From NCBI GenBank assembly GCA_030762895.1, contig CM061065.1, forward strand, positions 79,245,607 through 79,309,606: a stretch of 64,000 nucleotides of DNA, in the 5' to 3' direction. Below are positions 10,620 to 21,963 of the stretch, piece after piece. Under the pieces are notes generated by a model that was given only the letters and a program-made list of their open reading frames with translations, had not been told where the DNA came from and did not search any database. The position numbers and the translations under genes are program-made. Position 1 is the stretch's first letter. Each line of letters starts with the position of its first letter. The DNA is from Sophora flavescens (lineage: Eukaryota; Streptophyta; Magnoliopsida; Fabales; Fabaceae).

Positions 10620-12339
10620 CTTTGGTTCTAATAGTTGATGCTATGCAATATTTAATGATATGTTGGCTTAGATTAACTGCTACAATTGGTATTTGAATAT
10701 TGGTATGTCTGTGGAAGGCTTGTTGTTTATTATTGTAAACTGTTTATGAGACTGTATGTCAATGAGACTGTATGCCTATTATATGCCAACTATTGTATGT
10801 TTAATGATATGCTATATGTTATGAATTATTGGTTGAACTGGTATGTGATGATTTTCATGTTGATTGGTTGAATGATGAGATTGATGTTGGTTCGTTATTA
10901 AGACCCTAATTGGTTAAAATATGACTCTTAATTAACATAACGGTTAAGGGATTAATTCCCGTAACGTATTCATAAAATATGGATTAATAGTGAGATGTGA
11001 GGTTTACACCAAACGGTTTAGTTAAGACCCTAAAATTTGATTTAAGAGTGTTTAGGAGGTTTTAACCCAAGAACACCATGAATCTGCCCAGAGCAGCACG
11101 ACCAGCTCCAAGAGCACAGACATGCTGAACAGGGAGCACGCCCGTTCTCCCAGTTTGAATCTGGAAGATGGCCGCGCATTAAGCATGACCATATAGAACA
11201 GGAGATTGATTGTGCATCAAGCACGATCGTGCATAATAGGAAGCACGATCGTGTTTCACTTAAGTGGAAGCACACCCGTGCTTAGAGGGAGCATGCCCGT
11301 GCTGTCCCTCCAAGACAGAATCTGAGATTAAGGGTTTAAAGGGGTGTTTCACCCCAAATGTCCCCAATGATATGATAATGCACTAATCAGACCAAGACGG
11401 TTAGATAACTTATTTGAAGATTAATTAAGATAAACAAGAATAACAAGTTGGTTAAGCCGATGTCCAGTGGGTTACCACACGTTGATAGACTTTGGAGCTT
11501 TTTGGTCAAAGTGGATCGATGCTTCTTGGTCGAGGTGTTGATGAGTTGAACCTTAGTGATTTTTGGCTAAGGGGGCCTTGACCCAGAAGGGTGAAGGTGT
11601 TGATGTTGACGTTGATGTTAGTGATATGTCTTGGGTTCTTATTGGCCCAAGCAAAGGAGGTGGTTGCCTTGTTCATTGTTGTGCTCATGGATTCATACCC
11701 TGAAGTTGTTGGTTGGGAAAGTTCAACATAGGGGAGGTCGTCCTAATGTACGACGATCTGGCCAAGTCTCTAGTGGTTTACCCAAGGTTTTGTAAACCGT
11801 ACGCCCCCGTGGTAGCATACCCTCGTTATGGTGCGTCAGCTATCCAAGGGGTTCACCCATGGTTTGGTGAACTGCCGGCGTTGGTGCTTTTTATCCAATG
11901 TGGATATGTAACTCCGAAGTTGCCTTCCTAAGATAGTTTGGATCCATATGCTTAACGGAGTAGCGGAGTAGTGTTGCACCGCATAGCATATGTTGGATGA
12001 GATGACATGTTGATATGATTATATTATGTTGATGTTATGTTGTATATTGCTTTGCCATGTTATAATGTATGTTCATATTGCTTAAATACTTCCATGTCGT
12101 TGTGTTTACATGATTTCTTACTCCCCGTTTCTCCTGTTCTATTGTTGGCATGTATCTCTTATGCAGAGGACGGTGAGCAGCCAGTGGAGGAGTAACTCTG
12201 AGGAGCTGCAACTCTAGCTAGGATGTTTAGTTGTTTCAGTAGTTATAGTTCGTTGTTAGTTTCAGTTTCATTGTATTCCGAGGATTTTATTCCGGAATGG
12301 TTATACCAGCTCTGTATGTGACATTGGGGTTGGTCTATG
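10620..12339 (+). repeat. chromovirus 5' LTR, first visible piece
   Basis: Matches 39149-39566 plus 40774-42030 of the 3' LTR. At 11061-11070 the sequence runs without interruption through TTTAAGAGTGTTTAGG, where the 3' LTR has a solo LTR, so it is the unoccupied version of that site. It carries the AGCACG-type motif array at about 11085-11310. Interrupted at 12339 by the Sirevirus (target duplication CTATG at 12335-12339). Short open frames here (10686-10871, 11713-11931) recur in both LTRs and are not genes. Confidence 0.9.
11085..11310. repeat. AGCACG(A/G)(C/T)CGTGCT-type motif array, chromovirus 5' LTR
   Basis: Roughly ten variants of a GC-rich, palindrome-like motif (for example AGCACGCCCGTTCT, AAGCACGATCGTG, AGCACACCCGTGCT). 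The equivalent array is at 40825-41035 in the other LTR, with a second block at 38590-38760 upstream of the TATA box. Confidence 0.75.
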
Positions 12340-12986
12340 TGTTGGTAGTGGCTACGATCTCAAGAGGGGGGGTGAATTGAGATATTGAAAATTTATTCAA
12401 CAAATTAAAGCAAAACAGTGTTTCTTTAAAGAAAATTGGTTTTCACCCAATTTTAATTCGCAAGAATTAGGTTATGGAACAAGTGATGATGACAAGAAGA
12501 ATTATAAGTGGTAACAACAGATTTTAACACAGATTGCAGATTTAAAGATTCAAGTTTAAACAAGTATAAGAAGTTTAGGGATTAGAAGAACACGCAAATC
12601 GATTTATCCTGGTTCGGCTACCTCCTCTGGTAAGCCTACATTCAGTCCCACACCTCTGTGGATTTCTTCACTATAATCAGCAATTTACACAATTCTAATT
12701 ACAGCAACACAAGGATACCCTCCTTGCTTGAAAAATCTCCAGAAAGCACACTAGCTTTCTTTACCCAAGGATCCCTTCTATCCTTGTTGAACCCTAAGAG
12801 ATACCCTCTCTTAGTCACTCTAATTCACGAAAAGAATTGAGTAGAAGCAAGACTCTAAAAGCCTGATAAACAAATTGAAGTTCTAACTATCACACTTTTC
12901 TCAGAGATAAAGCACTTTGTTTCACAATCAGTATGAGTTGCGTTGTTGTTGTTGTATGTTATGTGTAAAGTGTTCCTTTGATCCCT

Positions 12987-12996
12987 CTTTATATAG
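12987..12996 (-). promoter_or_regulatory. TATA box, Sirevirus 3' LTR
   Basis: Minus-strand CTATATAAAG. The 5' LTR copy is at 20311-20318. Confidence 0.6.
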
Positions 12997-13299
12997 AAGA
13001 CGAATTATAGCCGTTGGGATCATTAAAGACAGATTTGGATCTGATTTGTCAAAATCTGCTCTCTTGATTATTGATCTCAAAATGTGATTCTGTTTGATCT
13101 TTGTAGAGATTGCGTCCTTCTTGAGATATAATTGTTTCCATCTGAAAGGATAGCCAAATCATTTTTTTTAGAAGAGAGAAAAAAAATATCCGCGTTTAAT
13201 TGAAGAGAAAAATATATGCTTCCATCTGCAATGTCAGCAGACGGGAGTATTAGCTCAAGGTAATTGGATGGGCTCCAACTGGTAGACGAGCTTTATATA

Positions 13300-14010
13300 T
13301 CATGTTAGTGGACGGAGCTTCTTATTTGCATCAGTGGACGCACGCTTCTGTTTCATCAGTGCACGCGAGATCCTTTTTACATCAATGGACGCGAGCTTCT
13401 TTTACATCAGTGGACGCGTGCTTCTTTTATATCAGTGGACGCGTGCTTCTGTTATATCAGTGGACGCGCTTTTCTTTTACATCAGTAGACGAGCTCTCCT
13501 GTTTTCATCAGTGGACGAGCTCTCCTATTTTCATCAGTGGACATGCTTCATGTGCCATGTTAGCAGACGAGCTCTTCTGTTTCTTCCAGTGGACGCGCTT
13601 CATGTGCCACGTCAGCAGACGAGATCTTCTGTTTCCTTAGTGGACGCGCTTCATGTGCCACGTCAGCAGACGAGCTCTTCTGTTTCTTTCAGTGAACGCG
13701 CATCTATGCTCTTTCAGTGGACGATAGATTTTTACTTTGTTGTTCCTTTAGTGGGTGCGCTTTCTTTGTTCTTTCAGTGGACGTCAACTTTTTACTTTGT
13801 TGTTCCTTTAGTGGACGCGCTTTCTTTGTTCTTTCAGTGGACGTCATCTTTTTACTTTGTTGTTCCTTTAGTGGATGATCTCTTTAAATGTTCATTGGAC
13901 TTCGGCTCTTTACTTTGTTGGACGTCATTCTTGGTTCACTTCATTGGACGAGCGCTTTTATTTTCCCTGTGTTGGACGTGCGCTAGTTTTGCTTTGTTGG
14001 ACGAGTGATC
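13300..14010. repeat. GTGGACG(A/C)GC motif array, Sirevirus 3' LTR
   Basis: About 28 imperfect copies of CAGTGGACGCGC / GTGGACGAGC / GCAGACGAGCTC, spaced about 20-45 bp, with T-rich spacers. A 224-residue open frame across it (13334-14008) is merely the array read in frame, giving repeated 'SVDAL' and 'QWT' strings. The array recurs at about 20635-21340 in the 5' LTR with small gains and losses. Confidence 0.9.
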
Positions 14011-14118
14011 TTGCATGCAACTTAACAAGTAATGAGTACGTAGTCAGAATTACAAATCTTATGCAAAATACACTTTGTTTGTCATACATCAAAACATGAA
14101 TGAGGGCTTGGTCTTACA

Positions 14119-14806
14119 AACTCCCCCTTTTTTATTATGACAAACCTTACCATACTTAACCTTAGTTATTAAGAAATCACAGTGCAGCTATTCAGTAAGC
14201 ATGGTTCTTGAGTTCTTTTCGTCCTCCCCGTGTCATTTATATCTTTCAAAAGATCAAGTGTTATCATATCATTATCAGGAAAAAAAAAAAAAAGGGTCTT
14301 GCATTTATTACAAGTTCAAGTAGTCTTTTCAAAGCAATTCATACTCAGGTATCAGAGAGAAGAAAAAATTACATTTTTAGAGAAAATATTTTTTTACAGT
14401 AAATGCATGGTTCATCTTTATGGTTCATATTTCTCCCCCTTTGTCAGAGAAATAAAAATTAAAAAATTTGCATATCAAAAAATGCATAGTTCATTTTTAT
14501 GGGTCATATTTCTCGTTCATTTTTATGGTTCATATTTCTCAAATGTATGGTTCATCTTTCTAGTTCATCTCAGATGTATGGTTCATCTTTCTCCCCCTTT
14601 GTCATTATCAAAAAGAAACTATGGAGAATATTGAAATCAATCTTGATAAACCGTCTTGCATTCATTGATAATAAAGCATTTCAGAATTTATACAATACAT
14701 CAAAACATCCAAAATACCAAAAAACAGATACCTAAGGACGCTTAGCATCTTGCCCATGTCCTTCATAATTTTTAGCAACTTGTGCTGCCTTGCGTGCCAT
14801 CTGTTA
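14119..14806 (-). promoter_or_regulatory. Sirevirus multiple polypurine tracts and 3' untranslated region
   Basis: Minus-strand AAAAAAGGGGGAGTT (14119-14133) abuts the 3' LTR and is the functional tract. Two more copies, GACAAAGGGGGAGAA, lie at 14431-14450 and 14588-14610, embedded in short repeats built from GGTTCATTTTTATGG. Repeated polypurine tracts before the 3' LTR are a described property of Sireviruses. No coding sequence is seen. Confidence 0.8.
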
Positions 14807-16602
14807 TTAGTTATTTTGAGGATCAATTATGCCAAGTTCCCTTCTTATAAAGAAGAAACTCTCCTTATTTAGTGGTTTGGTGAATATATCAGCTAATTGC
14901 TTAGATGTATCTATATGTTTAATCACAACATCACCACTTTGAATATGATCCCTGATAAAATGATGCCTAATTTCAATATGCTTGGTTCTTGAGTGCATAA
15001 TTAGGTTCTTTGTTAGATTAATTGCACTAGTGTTATCACATTTTATTGGTATATGATCCAGATAAATGCCATAGTCAATTAATTGTTGTTTCATCCATAG
15101 GATTTGAGCACAACAACTCCCAGCTACAACATATTCTACTTCAGCTGTGGATAAGGCCACACTAGTTTGCTTTTTACTAAACCAGGACACTAGGGAATTT
15201 CCTAATATATGGCATGTTCTACTTGTGCTCTTCCTATCTAACTTGCATCCAGCAAAGTCAGAGTCGGAATATCCTATTAATGTGCAAGTGGATCCCTTGG
15301 GATACCACAGCCCCATTTCTCTTATTCCTAAAAGATACTTCATGATTCTTTTAACTGCAGTAAGATGTGATTCTTTAGGATTAGCTTGATACCTTGCCCA
15401 CATACACACACTAAACATTATATCTGGTCTACTAGCAGTGAGATAAAGTAAGGATCCGATAATACCTCTATACTTGGATACATCTATAGATTTACCATGT
15501 TCATCTTTGTCCAAGTAGCAGGCTGGACTCATTGGTGTTGCCATTTCCTTTGCGCTTTCGATTCCAAACTTCTTTAGTAGTTCCTTGCAATACTTTGTTT
15601 GGCTTATGAAGGTTCCATATTGGCATTGTTTAATTTGAAATCCAAGAAAGAAGGTAAGCTCTCCCTTCATGGACATTTCAAATTCACTTTGCATTAGTTC
15701 ACCAAATTCCTTGCATAAAGACTCATTAGTAGCACCAAAAATAATGTCATCAACATATATTTGAACAAGTAAGATATTGAGTGCTTTGTTTTAGTAAATA
15801 TTTTTGTATCAACTTTTCCTCTTTTAAAGCCTTTCTCTAGGAGAAAATTGCTCAACCTCTCATACCAAGCTCTAGGAGCTTGCTTGAGTCCATAGAGGGC
15901 TTTAATCAGTTTATAGACATGATTTGGGAACTCACTATCAATAAATCCAGGGGGTTGGCGTACATATACTTCCTCTTGTATTATTCCATTTAAAAAGGCA
16001 CTTTTCACATCCATTTGGTACAGTTTAAAGTTCATTATACAAGAATAGGCTAAGAGCATTCTTATGGCTTCTAATCTTGCTACCAGAGCATATGTTTCAT
16101 CATAATCAATTCCTTCTTCTTGATTATATCCCTTAGCTACTAGTCTAGCCTTATTTCTTACTATTATTCCATTCTCATCCATTTTGTTTCTAAACACCCA
16201 TTTAGTTCCGATTATTTGGTTACTATTGGGTTTTGGAACTAAATCCCAAACTTTGTTCCTTTTAAATTGATTTAACTCCTCTTGCATTGCAATCATCCAA
16301 TGTTCATCATTAATAGCATCATCAAAACATTTTGGTTCTATTTGAGATACAAATGCCATGGTATCACAAATATTCCTTAAAGAGTTTCTAGTGGTTACCC
16401 CTTTGGTGATCTCACCAATTATATTGTCTAGGGGATGATTCTTTGAAGCTTGCCACTCCTTAGGAAGATTATCTTGTTGAAGTTCTGCTTGAGGTTCTTT
16501 ATTGCTTTCTTCATCTTCCTTTTCCTTGTTTCTCTCCTCTCCTTCATCAGATATCACTTCATCCTCAAGAGTTTCTGCATCATCGAAAATGTCCTTTCCC
16601 AA
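14807..16602 (-). pseudogene. Sirevirus reverse transcriptase and RNase H
   Basis: The N-terminal half (16602-15694) has a linker, AMQEELNQFKRNKVWDLVPK, GTKWVFRNKMDENGIIVRNK, and YQMDVKSAFLNGIIQEEVYV with the first catalytic Asp. The YVDD box (QIYVDDIIFGATNESLCK) is in another frame near 15740-15770 because of a frameshift near 15780. The C-terminal half (15694-14807) has MSMKGELTFFLGFQIKQ and SRPDIMFSVCMWARYQ. RNase H motifs follow: YSDSDFAGCKLDRKSTS, LSTAEVEYVV and CDNTSAINL. The C-terminus TKHIEIRHHFIRDHI..ADIFTKPL is complete. One frameshift apart, this RT looks nearly intact. Confidence 0.88.
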
Positions 16603-17510
16603 CCTTTGGGGTTAGTCTCATCAAATGTTATGTGAACAGATTCCTCTATTGATAAAGTACGCTTATTAAACACTCTATATGCTTTTCTAGTTAATGAATA
16701 ACCTCGGAAAATACCCTCATCAGCTTTGGGATCAAATTTCCCAAGATTATCCTTGCCATTATTTAGTACAAAGCATTTGCAGTCAAAGACATGAAAATGA
16801 GAAATGTTAGGTTTTCTTCCCTTGTAAAGTTCATATGAAGTTTTCTTCAGAATTGGCCTTATTAGGACTCTATTTAAAACATAGCATCCAGTACTCACAG
16901 CATCAGCCCAAAAATACTTTGGTAAATTAGAGTCACTTAATATGGTTCTAGCAATTTCTTCAAGTGACCTATTTTTCTTCTCAATTACTCCATTTTGCTG
17001 TGGAGTCCTAGGTGCAGAAAAAATTGTGTTTTATACCATGTTCATCACAAAAGTTATCAAACTCCTCATTTTGGAATTCTCCTCCATGGTCACTCCTAAT
17101 TGAAACGATTTTCACGTCTTTCTCATTTTGAGAAACCTTAGCCATTTTCTTAAAAGCTTTAAAGGCTTCATTCTTTTGTGCTAAGAAAAAGGTCCAAGTG
17201 AATCTAGAGAAGTCATCAACAATTACAAGAGCATAGAGATTTCCACCAAAGCTTTTTGTCCTAGAAGGTCCAAAAAGGTCCATGTGTAGTAATTGTAAGG
17301 GTCTACTAGTTAAAACAGTGTTTTTAGCCTTAAATGAGGTTTTTACTTGTTTACCCTTTTGGCATGCATCACATAGGCCTTCTTTAACAAACTTTTTATT
17401 TGGTAAACCGATTACAAGTTCTTTGGAAGTTAATTTATTCAAGTGATCCATATGAATGTGAGCTATTCTCCTATGCCAAAGCCAATTTTCATCTTCTTTG
17501 GAAATTAATT
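16554..17510 (-). pseudogene. Sirevirus integrase
   Basis: The GAG-pre-integrase zinc motif is kept (CDACQKGKQVKTSF). Core acidic residues are seen in LLHMDLFGPSRTKS, IRSDHGGEFQNEEF and IEKKNRSLEEIAR, the last reached after a frameshift near 17000. The C-terminal segment (ELYKGRKPNISHFHVFDCKC; GYSLTRKAYRVFNKRTL) follows. At least one frameshift and an in-frame stop near 17510 separate it from protease. Confidence 0.87.
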
Positions 17511-17896
17511 AACATGCATCATTGGAAATTAAGTTATCTATGTCTAGCATATAGATGTTATTGATTCTATTTCCAATCAGTTTTATGTTATTATCATGAA
17601 TAGATTCGATCATACACAATTTTGAGTTAAAGTTTACATTGTAGCCTTTATCACATAATTGGCTTAACTTAGTAGATTGTGTTTGAGCCCTTCCACATAG
17701 AGAACATCCTCAATCTTGATTGCTGGCTTTTTCCTATTGTTCCAACACCAAGGATTCTTCCTTTGTTGTTGTCTCCATAGGTGACATTTCCTCCTTCCTT
17801 GGGAGTGAAAGATGTAAATTTTGTCATGTCTCCGGTCATGTGTTTGGAGCAGCCACTGTCAAAAAACCAGCTTGAGGTTTTGGCCTTCAAACACAC
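17511..17896 (-). pseudogene. Sirevirus protease
   Basis: Aspartic protease active site SSWFFDSGCSKHMTGD near the start, then GGNVTYGDNNKGRILGVGTIGK, the typical copia order. A frameshift near 17700 and further stops break the remainder toward integrase. It would cleave the Gag-Pol polyprotein. Confidence 0.8.
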
Positions 17897-19612
17897 CTAC
17901 AAAATAGATACTTTTATGCTTTTCCTTTAGGTACCCAAATCTGTTTGGGTCCTTTTGTGTTAGTAGCAACATCAATTCCTTTTGGAACCCAAATTTGTTT
18001 AAAGCCAACATGAATGTTCTTTCTAAGTCTACAAGTAGCAGGTGTATGACCTTTCTTTAGACAATAATAGCATTTAACAAAAGGACTAGATGAGGAAATG
18101 GGTGGAACAAAAAGCTTTTTAAAAGATTTTTCATGTACCATTGGCTTATATCCAATTCCAGCTTTGTCATACACACCCTTCTGCTGTCCTAGTATGGCAT
18201 TCAAGTTATCTCTACCCAAAGTGAACTTAGATAGAGTTGTATTCAGTTTTTCAACTTCCTTTTCTAGTGTAGTGCATTTGGTGCAAATTGAACTAGATGC
18301 AAGTAATTTTGAATTTTTCATCTTCTAGTTCTTTAAGCTTTATTTGTAAAGATGCATTATCACTACATTGTTTTGCAATGATCTTTCTAGAAGATTTAAG
18401 TTGTTTACCAATTTTAACATATTCTTCATGCAATTCATCGAAAGCATCTTGTAACTCATCATAGGTAGGAGAGGAATCATTTACATCGGTTTCACTATCA
18501 CTTTGATGATTTGCCATGAGACAAAGGTTGGCTTCTTCATTTTCAGATTCACTACTGGTGGAATCCATATCATTTTCTTCCCAAGCTATGTATGCTCTTC
18601 TGGGCTTTCTTCCTTTATTTTCTTTGCTGTCATTCTTCTCATACTTTTCTTTCTTTTGTAGCTTTGGACATTCATTTTTGCAGTGTCCAAGCTTTCCACA
18701 TTCAAAGCATTTGATTGTTTAGGAAGAGCTTTCACCTTTGTTCGTGTTCTTTTTGGTAGGAAAACTGAATTGCTTCTTGTTTCTGTTCTTCTTGATGAAT
18801 CTTTTAAATTTCTTCACAAGCAATCCCATGTCTTCTTCTTCGGATTATTCACTTTCATCAAGGTGTTCATCTTCATCACTTTCTATTGATTCTTTGGAAA
18901 TATGAGCCTTGAGTGAGAGTCCTTTCTTCTTTTTCTCCTTATCTTCATGATCTTTCAATTTATTTAGTTCCAATTCGTGATCTTTCAACTTGCCAAATAG
19001 AGTAGCAATCTACATTGTGTCAAGATCCTTTGCTTCAGCAATTGCAGTAACTTTTGGCTGTCATTCACGACTCAAACATCTCATAATCTTGTTAATCTTT
19101 TTCTCATCTGTGATTGTATGTCCGAGTCCTTCTAACTGGTTCACAATGTGTGTAAACCTCTTTTGCAGATCATCTATCTCCTCACCATTCTTCATGTGAA
19201 AGAGTTCATATTCGTGGACTAGTGCATTCATCCTTGCTCTTTTCACATCGTTGGTTCCTTCATGAGTGAGTTGAAGAGTATCCCACATCTGCTTTGCCGT
19301 TTTGCAATTGGAGACCCTGAAAAACTCATCATAATTCAAAGCAGCTGTTATAATATTCTTTGCTTTAGCATTATAACCAACTCTTCTTTTATCATCATCA
19401 TTCCAGTCATCTTTTGGTTTAGATTGTTTATTTCCCTTAGCATTAAGAATAAATGGAACATAGGGACCATTTTCAACAGCATCTAAAACATCTAAACCTG
19501 CAGCCTCAAGAAAGATAAGCAATCTTTCTTTCTAGTACAAGTATTGGGAGCCATTAAAGGTAGGGGGTCTAGTGAGTGAAGCCAAATCACCCAGGATATC
19601 ATTTGTAGCCAT
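17897..19612 (-). pseudogene. Sirevirus gag
   Basis: ATG at 19610-19612 gives MATNDILGDLASLTRPPTFN. After a TGG-to-TAG stop at 19532-19534 the gag core is open (19522-19061), with AKNIITAALNYDEFFRVSNC, MWDTLQLTHEGTNDVKRAR and MNALVHEYELFHMKNGEEID. Downstream are an acidic serine-rich segment (SSESENEEANLCLMANHQSD), a coiled-coil stretch (DELQDAFDELHEEYVKIGKQ) and a zinc knuckle (CYYCLKKGHTPATC). The repeated linker KQIWVPKG ends the region. A zinc knuckle lost to frameshifts lies near 18670. Domain order fits Sirevirus gag, with the coiled coil beyond the first knuckle. Confidence 0.85.
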
Positions 19613-19662
19613 CTCTTGAAGCTATTAAGCTTTGTAACAAGAGGTTTAGTCATGATGCCAAT

Positions 19663-19670
19663 TGTTGGTA
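19663..19670 (-). other. Sirevirus primer binding site (weak tRNA-iMet match)
   Basis: Minus-strand TGGCATCA, two bases inside the 5' LTR end. It differs from the usual TGGTATCAGAGC by one base in the first eight and then diverges, so primer identity is likely but not proven. Confidence 0.55.
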
Positions 19671-19672
19671 GT

Positions 19673-21448
19673 GGCTACGGTCTCAAGAGGGGGGGTGAAT
19701 TGAGATATTGAAAATTTATTCAACAAATTAAAGCAAAATAGTGTTTCTTTAAAGAAAATTGGTTTTCACTCAATTTTAATTCGCAAGAATTAGGTTATGA
19801 ACAAGTGATGATGACAAGAAGAATTATAAGTGGTAACAACATATTCTAACATAGATTGCAGATTTAAAGATTCAAGTTTAAACAAGTATAAGAAGTTTAG
19901 GGATTATAAGAACGCGCAAACTGATTTATCCTGGTTCGGCTACCTCCTCTGGTAAGCCTACATCCAATCCAACACCTCTGTGTATTTCTTCACAATAATC
20001 AGCAATTTACACAATTCTAATTACAGCAACACAAGGATACCCTCCTTACTTGAAAAATCTCCAAAAAGCACACTAGCTTTCTTTACCCAAGGATCCCTTC
20101 TATCCTTTTTGAACCCTAAGAGATACCCTCTCTTAGTCACTCTAATTCACGAAAAGAATTGAGTAGAAGCAAGACTCTAAAAGCCTGATAAAACAAATTG
20201 AAGTTCTAACTATCACACTTTTCTCAGAGATGAAGCACTTTGTTTCACAATCAGTATGAGTTGCGTTGTTGTTGTTGTATGTTATGTGTAAAGTGTTCCT
20301 TTGATCCCTCTTTATATAGAAGACAAATTATAGCTGTTGGGATCATTAAAGACAGATTTGGATCTGATTTGTCAAAATCTGCTTTCTTGATTCTTGATCT
20401 CAAAATGTGATTTTGTTTGATCTTTGTAGAGATTGCGTCCTTCTTGAGATATAATTGTTTCCATATGAAAGGATAGCCAAATCTTTTTTTTTTTTTTTGA
20501 AGAGAGAAAAAAAAATATATCCGTGTTTAATTGAAGAGAAAAATATCCACGTCCATTTGCCACGTCAGCAGACGGGAGTATTAGATCAAGGTAATGGGAC
20601 GGGCTCCAACTGGTAGACGAGCTTTATATATCATGTTAGTGGACGGAGCTTCTTATTTACATCAGTGGATGCAAGCTCCTTTTTACATCATGGACGCGAG
20701 CTTCTTTTATATCAGTGGACGCGTGCTTCTGTTATATCAGTGGACGCGCTTTTCTTTTACATCAGTAGACGAGCTCTCCTGTTTTCATCAGTGGACGAGC
20801 TCTCCTGTTTTCATCAATGGACGCGCTTCATGTGCCATGTCAGCAGACGAGCTCTTCTGTTTCTTCCCGTGGACGCACTTCATGTGCCACGTCAGCAAAC
20901 GAGATCTTCTGTTTCCTTAGTGGAGCGCTTCATGTGCCACGTCAGCAGACGAGATCTTCTGTTTCCTTAGTGGACGTGCTTCATGTTCCACATCAGCAGA
21001 CGAGCTCTTCTGTTTCTTTCAGTGGACGCGCATCTGTGCTCTTTTAGTGGACGATAGCTTTTTACTTTGTTGTTCCTTTAGTGGACGCGCTTTCTTTTTT
21101 CTTTCATTGGACGTCAGCTTTTTACTTTGTTGTTCCTTTAGTGGACGCGCTTTCTTTGTTCTTTCAGTGGACGTCAGCTTTTTGCTTTGTTGTTCCTTTA
21201 ATGGATGAGCTCTTTAATTGTTCATTGGAGTTCAGCTCTTTACTTTCTTGGACGTCATTCTTGGTTCACTTCATTGGACGAGTGCTTATATTTTCCCTGT
21301 GTTGGACGTGCGCTAGTTTTGCTTTGTTGGACGAGTGATCTTGCATGCAACTTAACACGTAATGAGTACGTAGTCAGAATTACAAATCTTATGCAAAATA
21401 CACTTTGTTTGTCATACATCAAAACATGAATGAGGGCTTGGTCTTACA
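19673..21448 (-). repeat. 5' LTR of the Sirevirus, with motif array
   Basis: Near identical to 12340-14118. The GTGGACGAGC array occupies about 20635-21340; the TATA box is TATATAAA at 20311-20318. The array differs from that of the 3' LTR by missing and altered units, so its units change faster than the rest of the LTR. It contains at 20835-20851 a 17-base string found exactly, in opposite orientation, in the copia A LTR (10207-10223). Confidence 0.93.
20311..20318 (-). promoter_or_regulatory. TATA box, Sirevirus 5' LTR
   Basis: Minus-strand TATATAAA within CCCTCTTTATATAG on the plus strand. Transcription of the element would start just left of it. Confidence 0.6.
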
Positions 21449-21629
21449 CTATGTTATTGCTTTGTTTATGTCTTATCTTTTTGAAATTATGTTTCTTTCC
21501 GCGTTGATGAGATGTTACAATGTGGTACCTTTTATCCAAAGTTTTTATTTAATGAAATAAATGCATGTTTTTATATTACCTCTTTCAAGTCAATGTTTTA
21601 TATTAATATGCGGGGTAGAGGGTGTCACA
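21449..21629 (+). repeat. chromovirus 5' LTR, terminal piece
   Basis: Continues the LTR after the Sirevirus. CTATGTTATTGCTTTG matches 42049-42065. It ends GGTGTCACA at 21629. Confidence 0.9.
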
Positions 21630-21634
21630 TTTAG

Positions 21635-21646
21635 TGGTATCAGAGC
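21635..21646 (+). other. chromovirus primer binding site, tRNA-iMet
   Basis: TGGTATCAGAGC five bases after the LTR end: a perfect initiator-methionine tRNA site, as in known Tekay/Del elements. Confidence 0.92.
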
Positions 21647-21963
21647 AGGTCTATCCTATCAGGCTGTGGTATAAGTCTGTTGTGTGCTCTAGTTGAATTG
21701 TCTATACTTGTTATAGACAATGAGGCTTAAAGTTGTGAGTATATCATTTTTTCCTACATAAGTTCTTTGTATTTAAGGGCTATTTTGGACATCTACATAA
21801 CTCATGGCATGAAGAGGCCGAGACGATCAGACAATCGCTGATGCATTGGCACTCCTTGCCAATGCAATTTGACAAGTTCGGAACAACAACAACGGAGGAC
21901 TAGCTGAGTTTCAGGATCTTGACAAGTTCCAGCGAAACAATCCGCTGTCTTTCAGAGGAGCTT
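21647..21963 (+). pseudogene. chromovirus leader and N-terminal gag
   Basis: The leader is followed by a degenerate gag start. Readable pieces are DQTIADALALLANAI and AEFQDLDKFQRNNPLSFRGA. The latter joins precisely, across the NA3 insertion, to YDPDGALLWMREIEKIFRVM at 28862. The family form is LxxFQRNNPPTFKGRYDPDGA. Stops lie in between. Confidence 0.8.

Larger units (their letters stand above)
12340..14118 (-). repeat. 3' LTR of the Sirevirus
   Basis: It starts at 14118 on the minus strand (TGTAAGACCAAGC) and ends at 12340. TATA box at 12987-12996; motif array at 13300-14010 upstream of it. The stretch GAGGGGGGGTGAATTGAG (12363-12380), a G-rich block typical near the LTR 3' end of this lineage, is also present at 19689-19706. 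Confidence 0.93.
12340..21448 (-). mobile_element. Sirevirus (Ty1/copia), near full length, nested in the chromovirus 5' LTR
   Basis: Both ends are exact: target duplication CTATG at 12335-12339 and 21449-21453, ends TGTTGG...CTTACA. LTRs are 1779 bp (12340-14118) and 1776 bp (19673-21448). Between them on the minus strand lie gag, protease, integrase, RT and RNase H in copia order. Upstream of the 3' LTR are repeated polypurine tracts, a hallmark of Sireviruses. There is no env-like gene between RNase H and the 3' LTR. LTRs are very similar and most domains are readable, but frameshifts and stops (for example TGG to TAG at 19532-19534) break the polyprotein. Confidence 0.93.

Noticed and set aside
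10686..10871. Conserved small open frame, also at 39202-39387
   Set aside because: Conserved only because the two chromovirus LTRs are copies of one another. No start context or family is recognised.
13334..14008. 224-residue open frame with repeated SVDAL/QWT strings, looking like a repeat protein
   Set aside because: It is the LTR motif array read in frame. The equivalent region of the other LTR is broken into several frames, and transcription runs on the other strand.
12340..21448. Two separate copia elements in the chromovirus 5' LTR
   Set aside because: One pair of matching LTRs, one target duplication and a single gag-to-RNase H order account for the whole insert.
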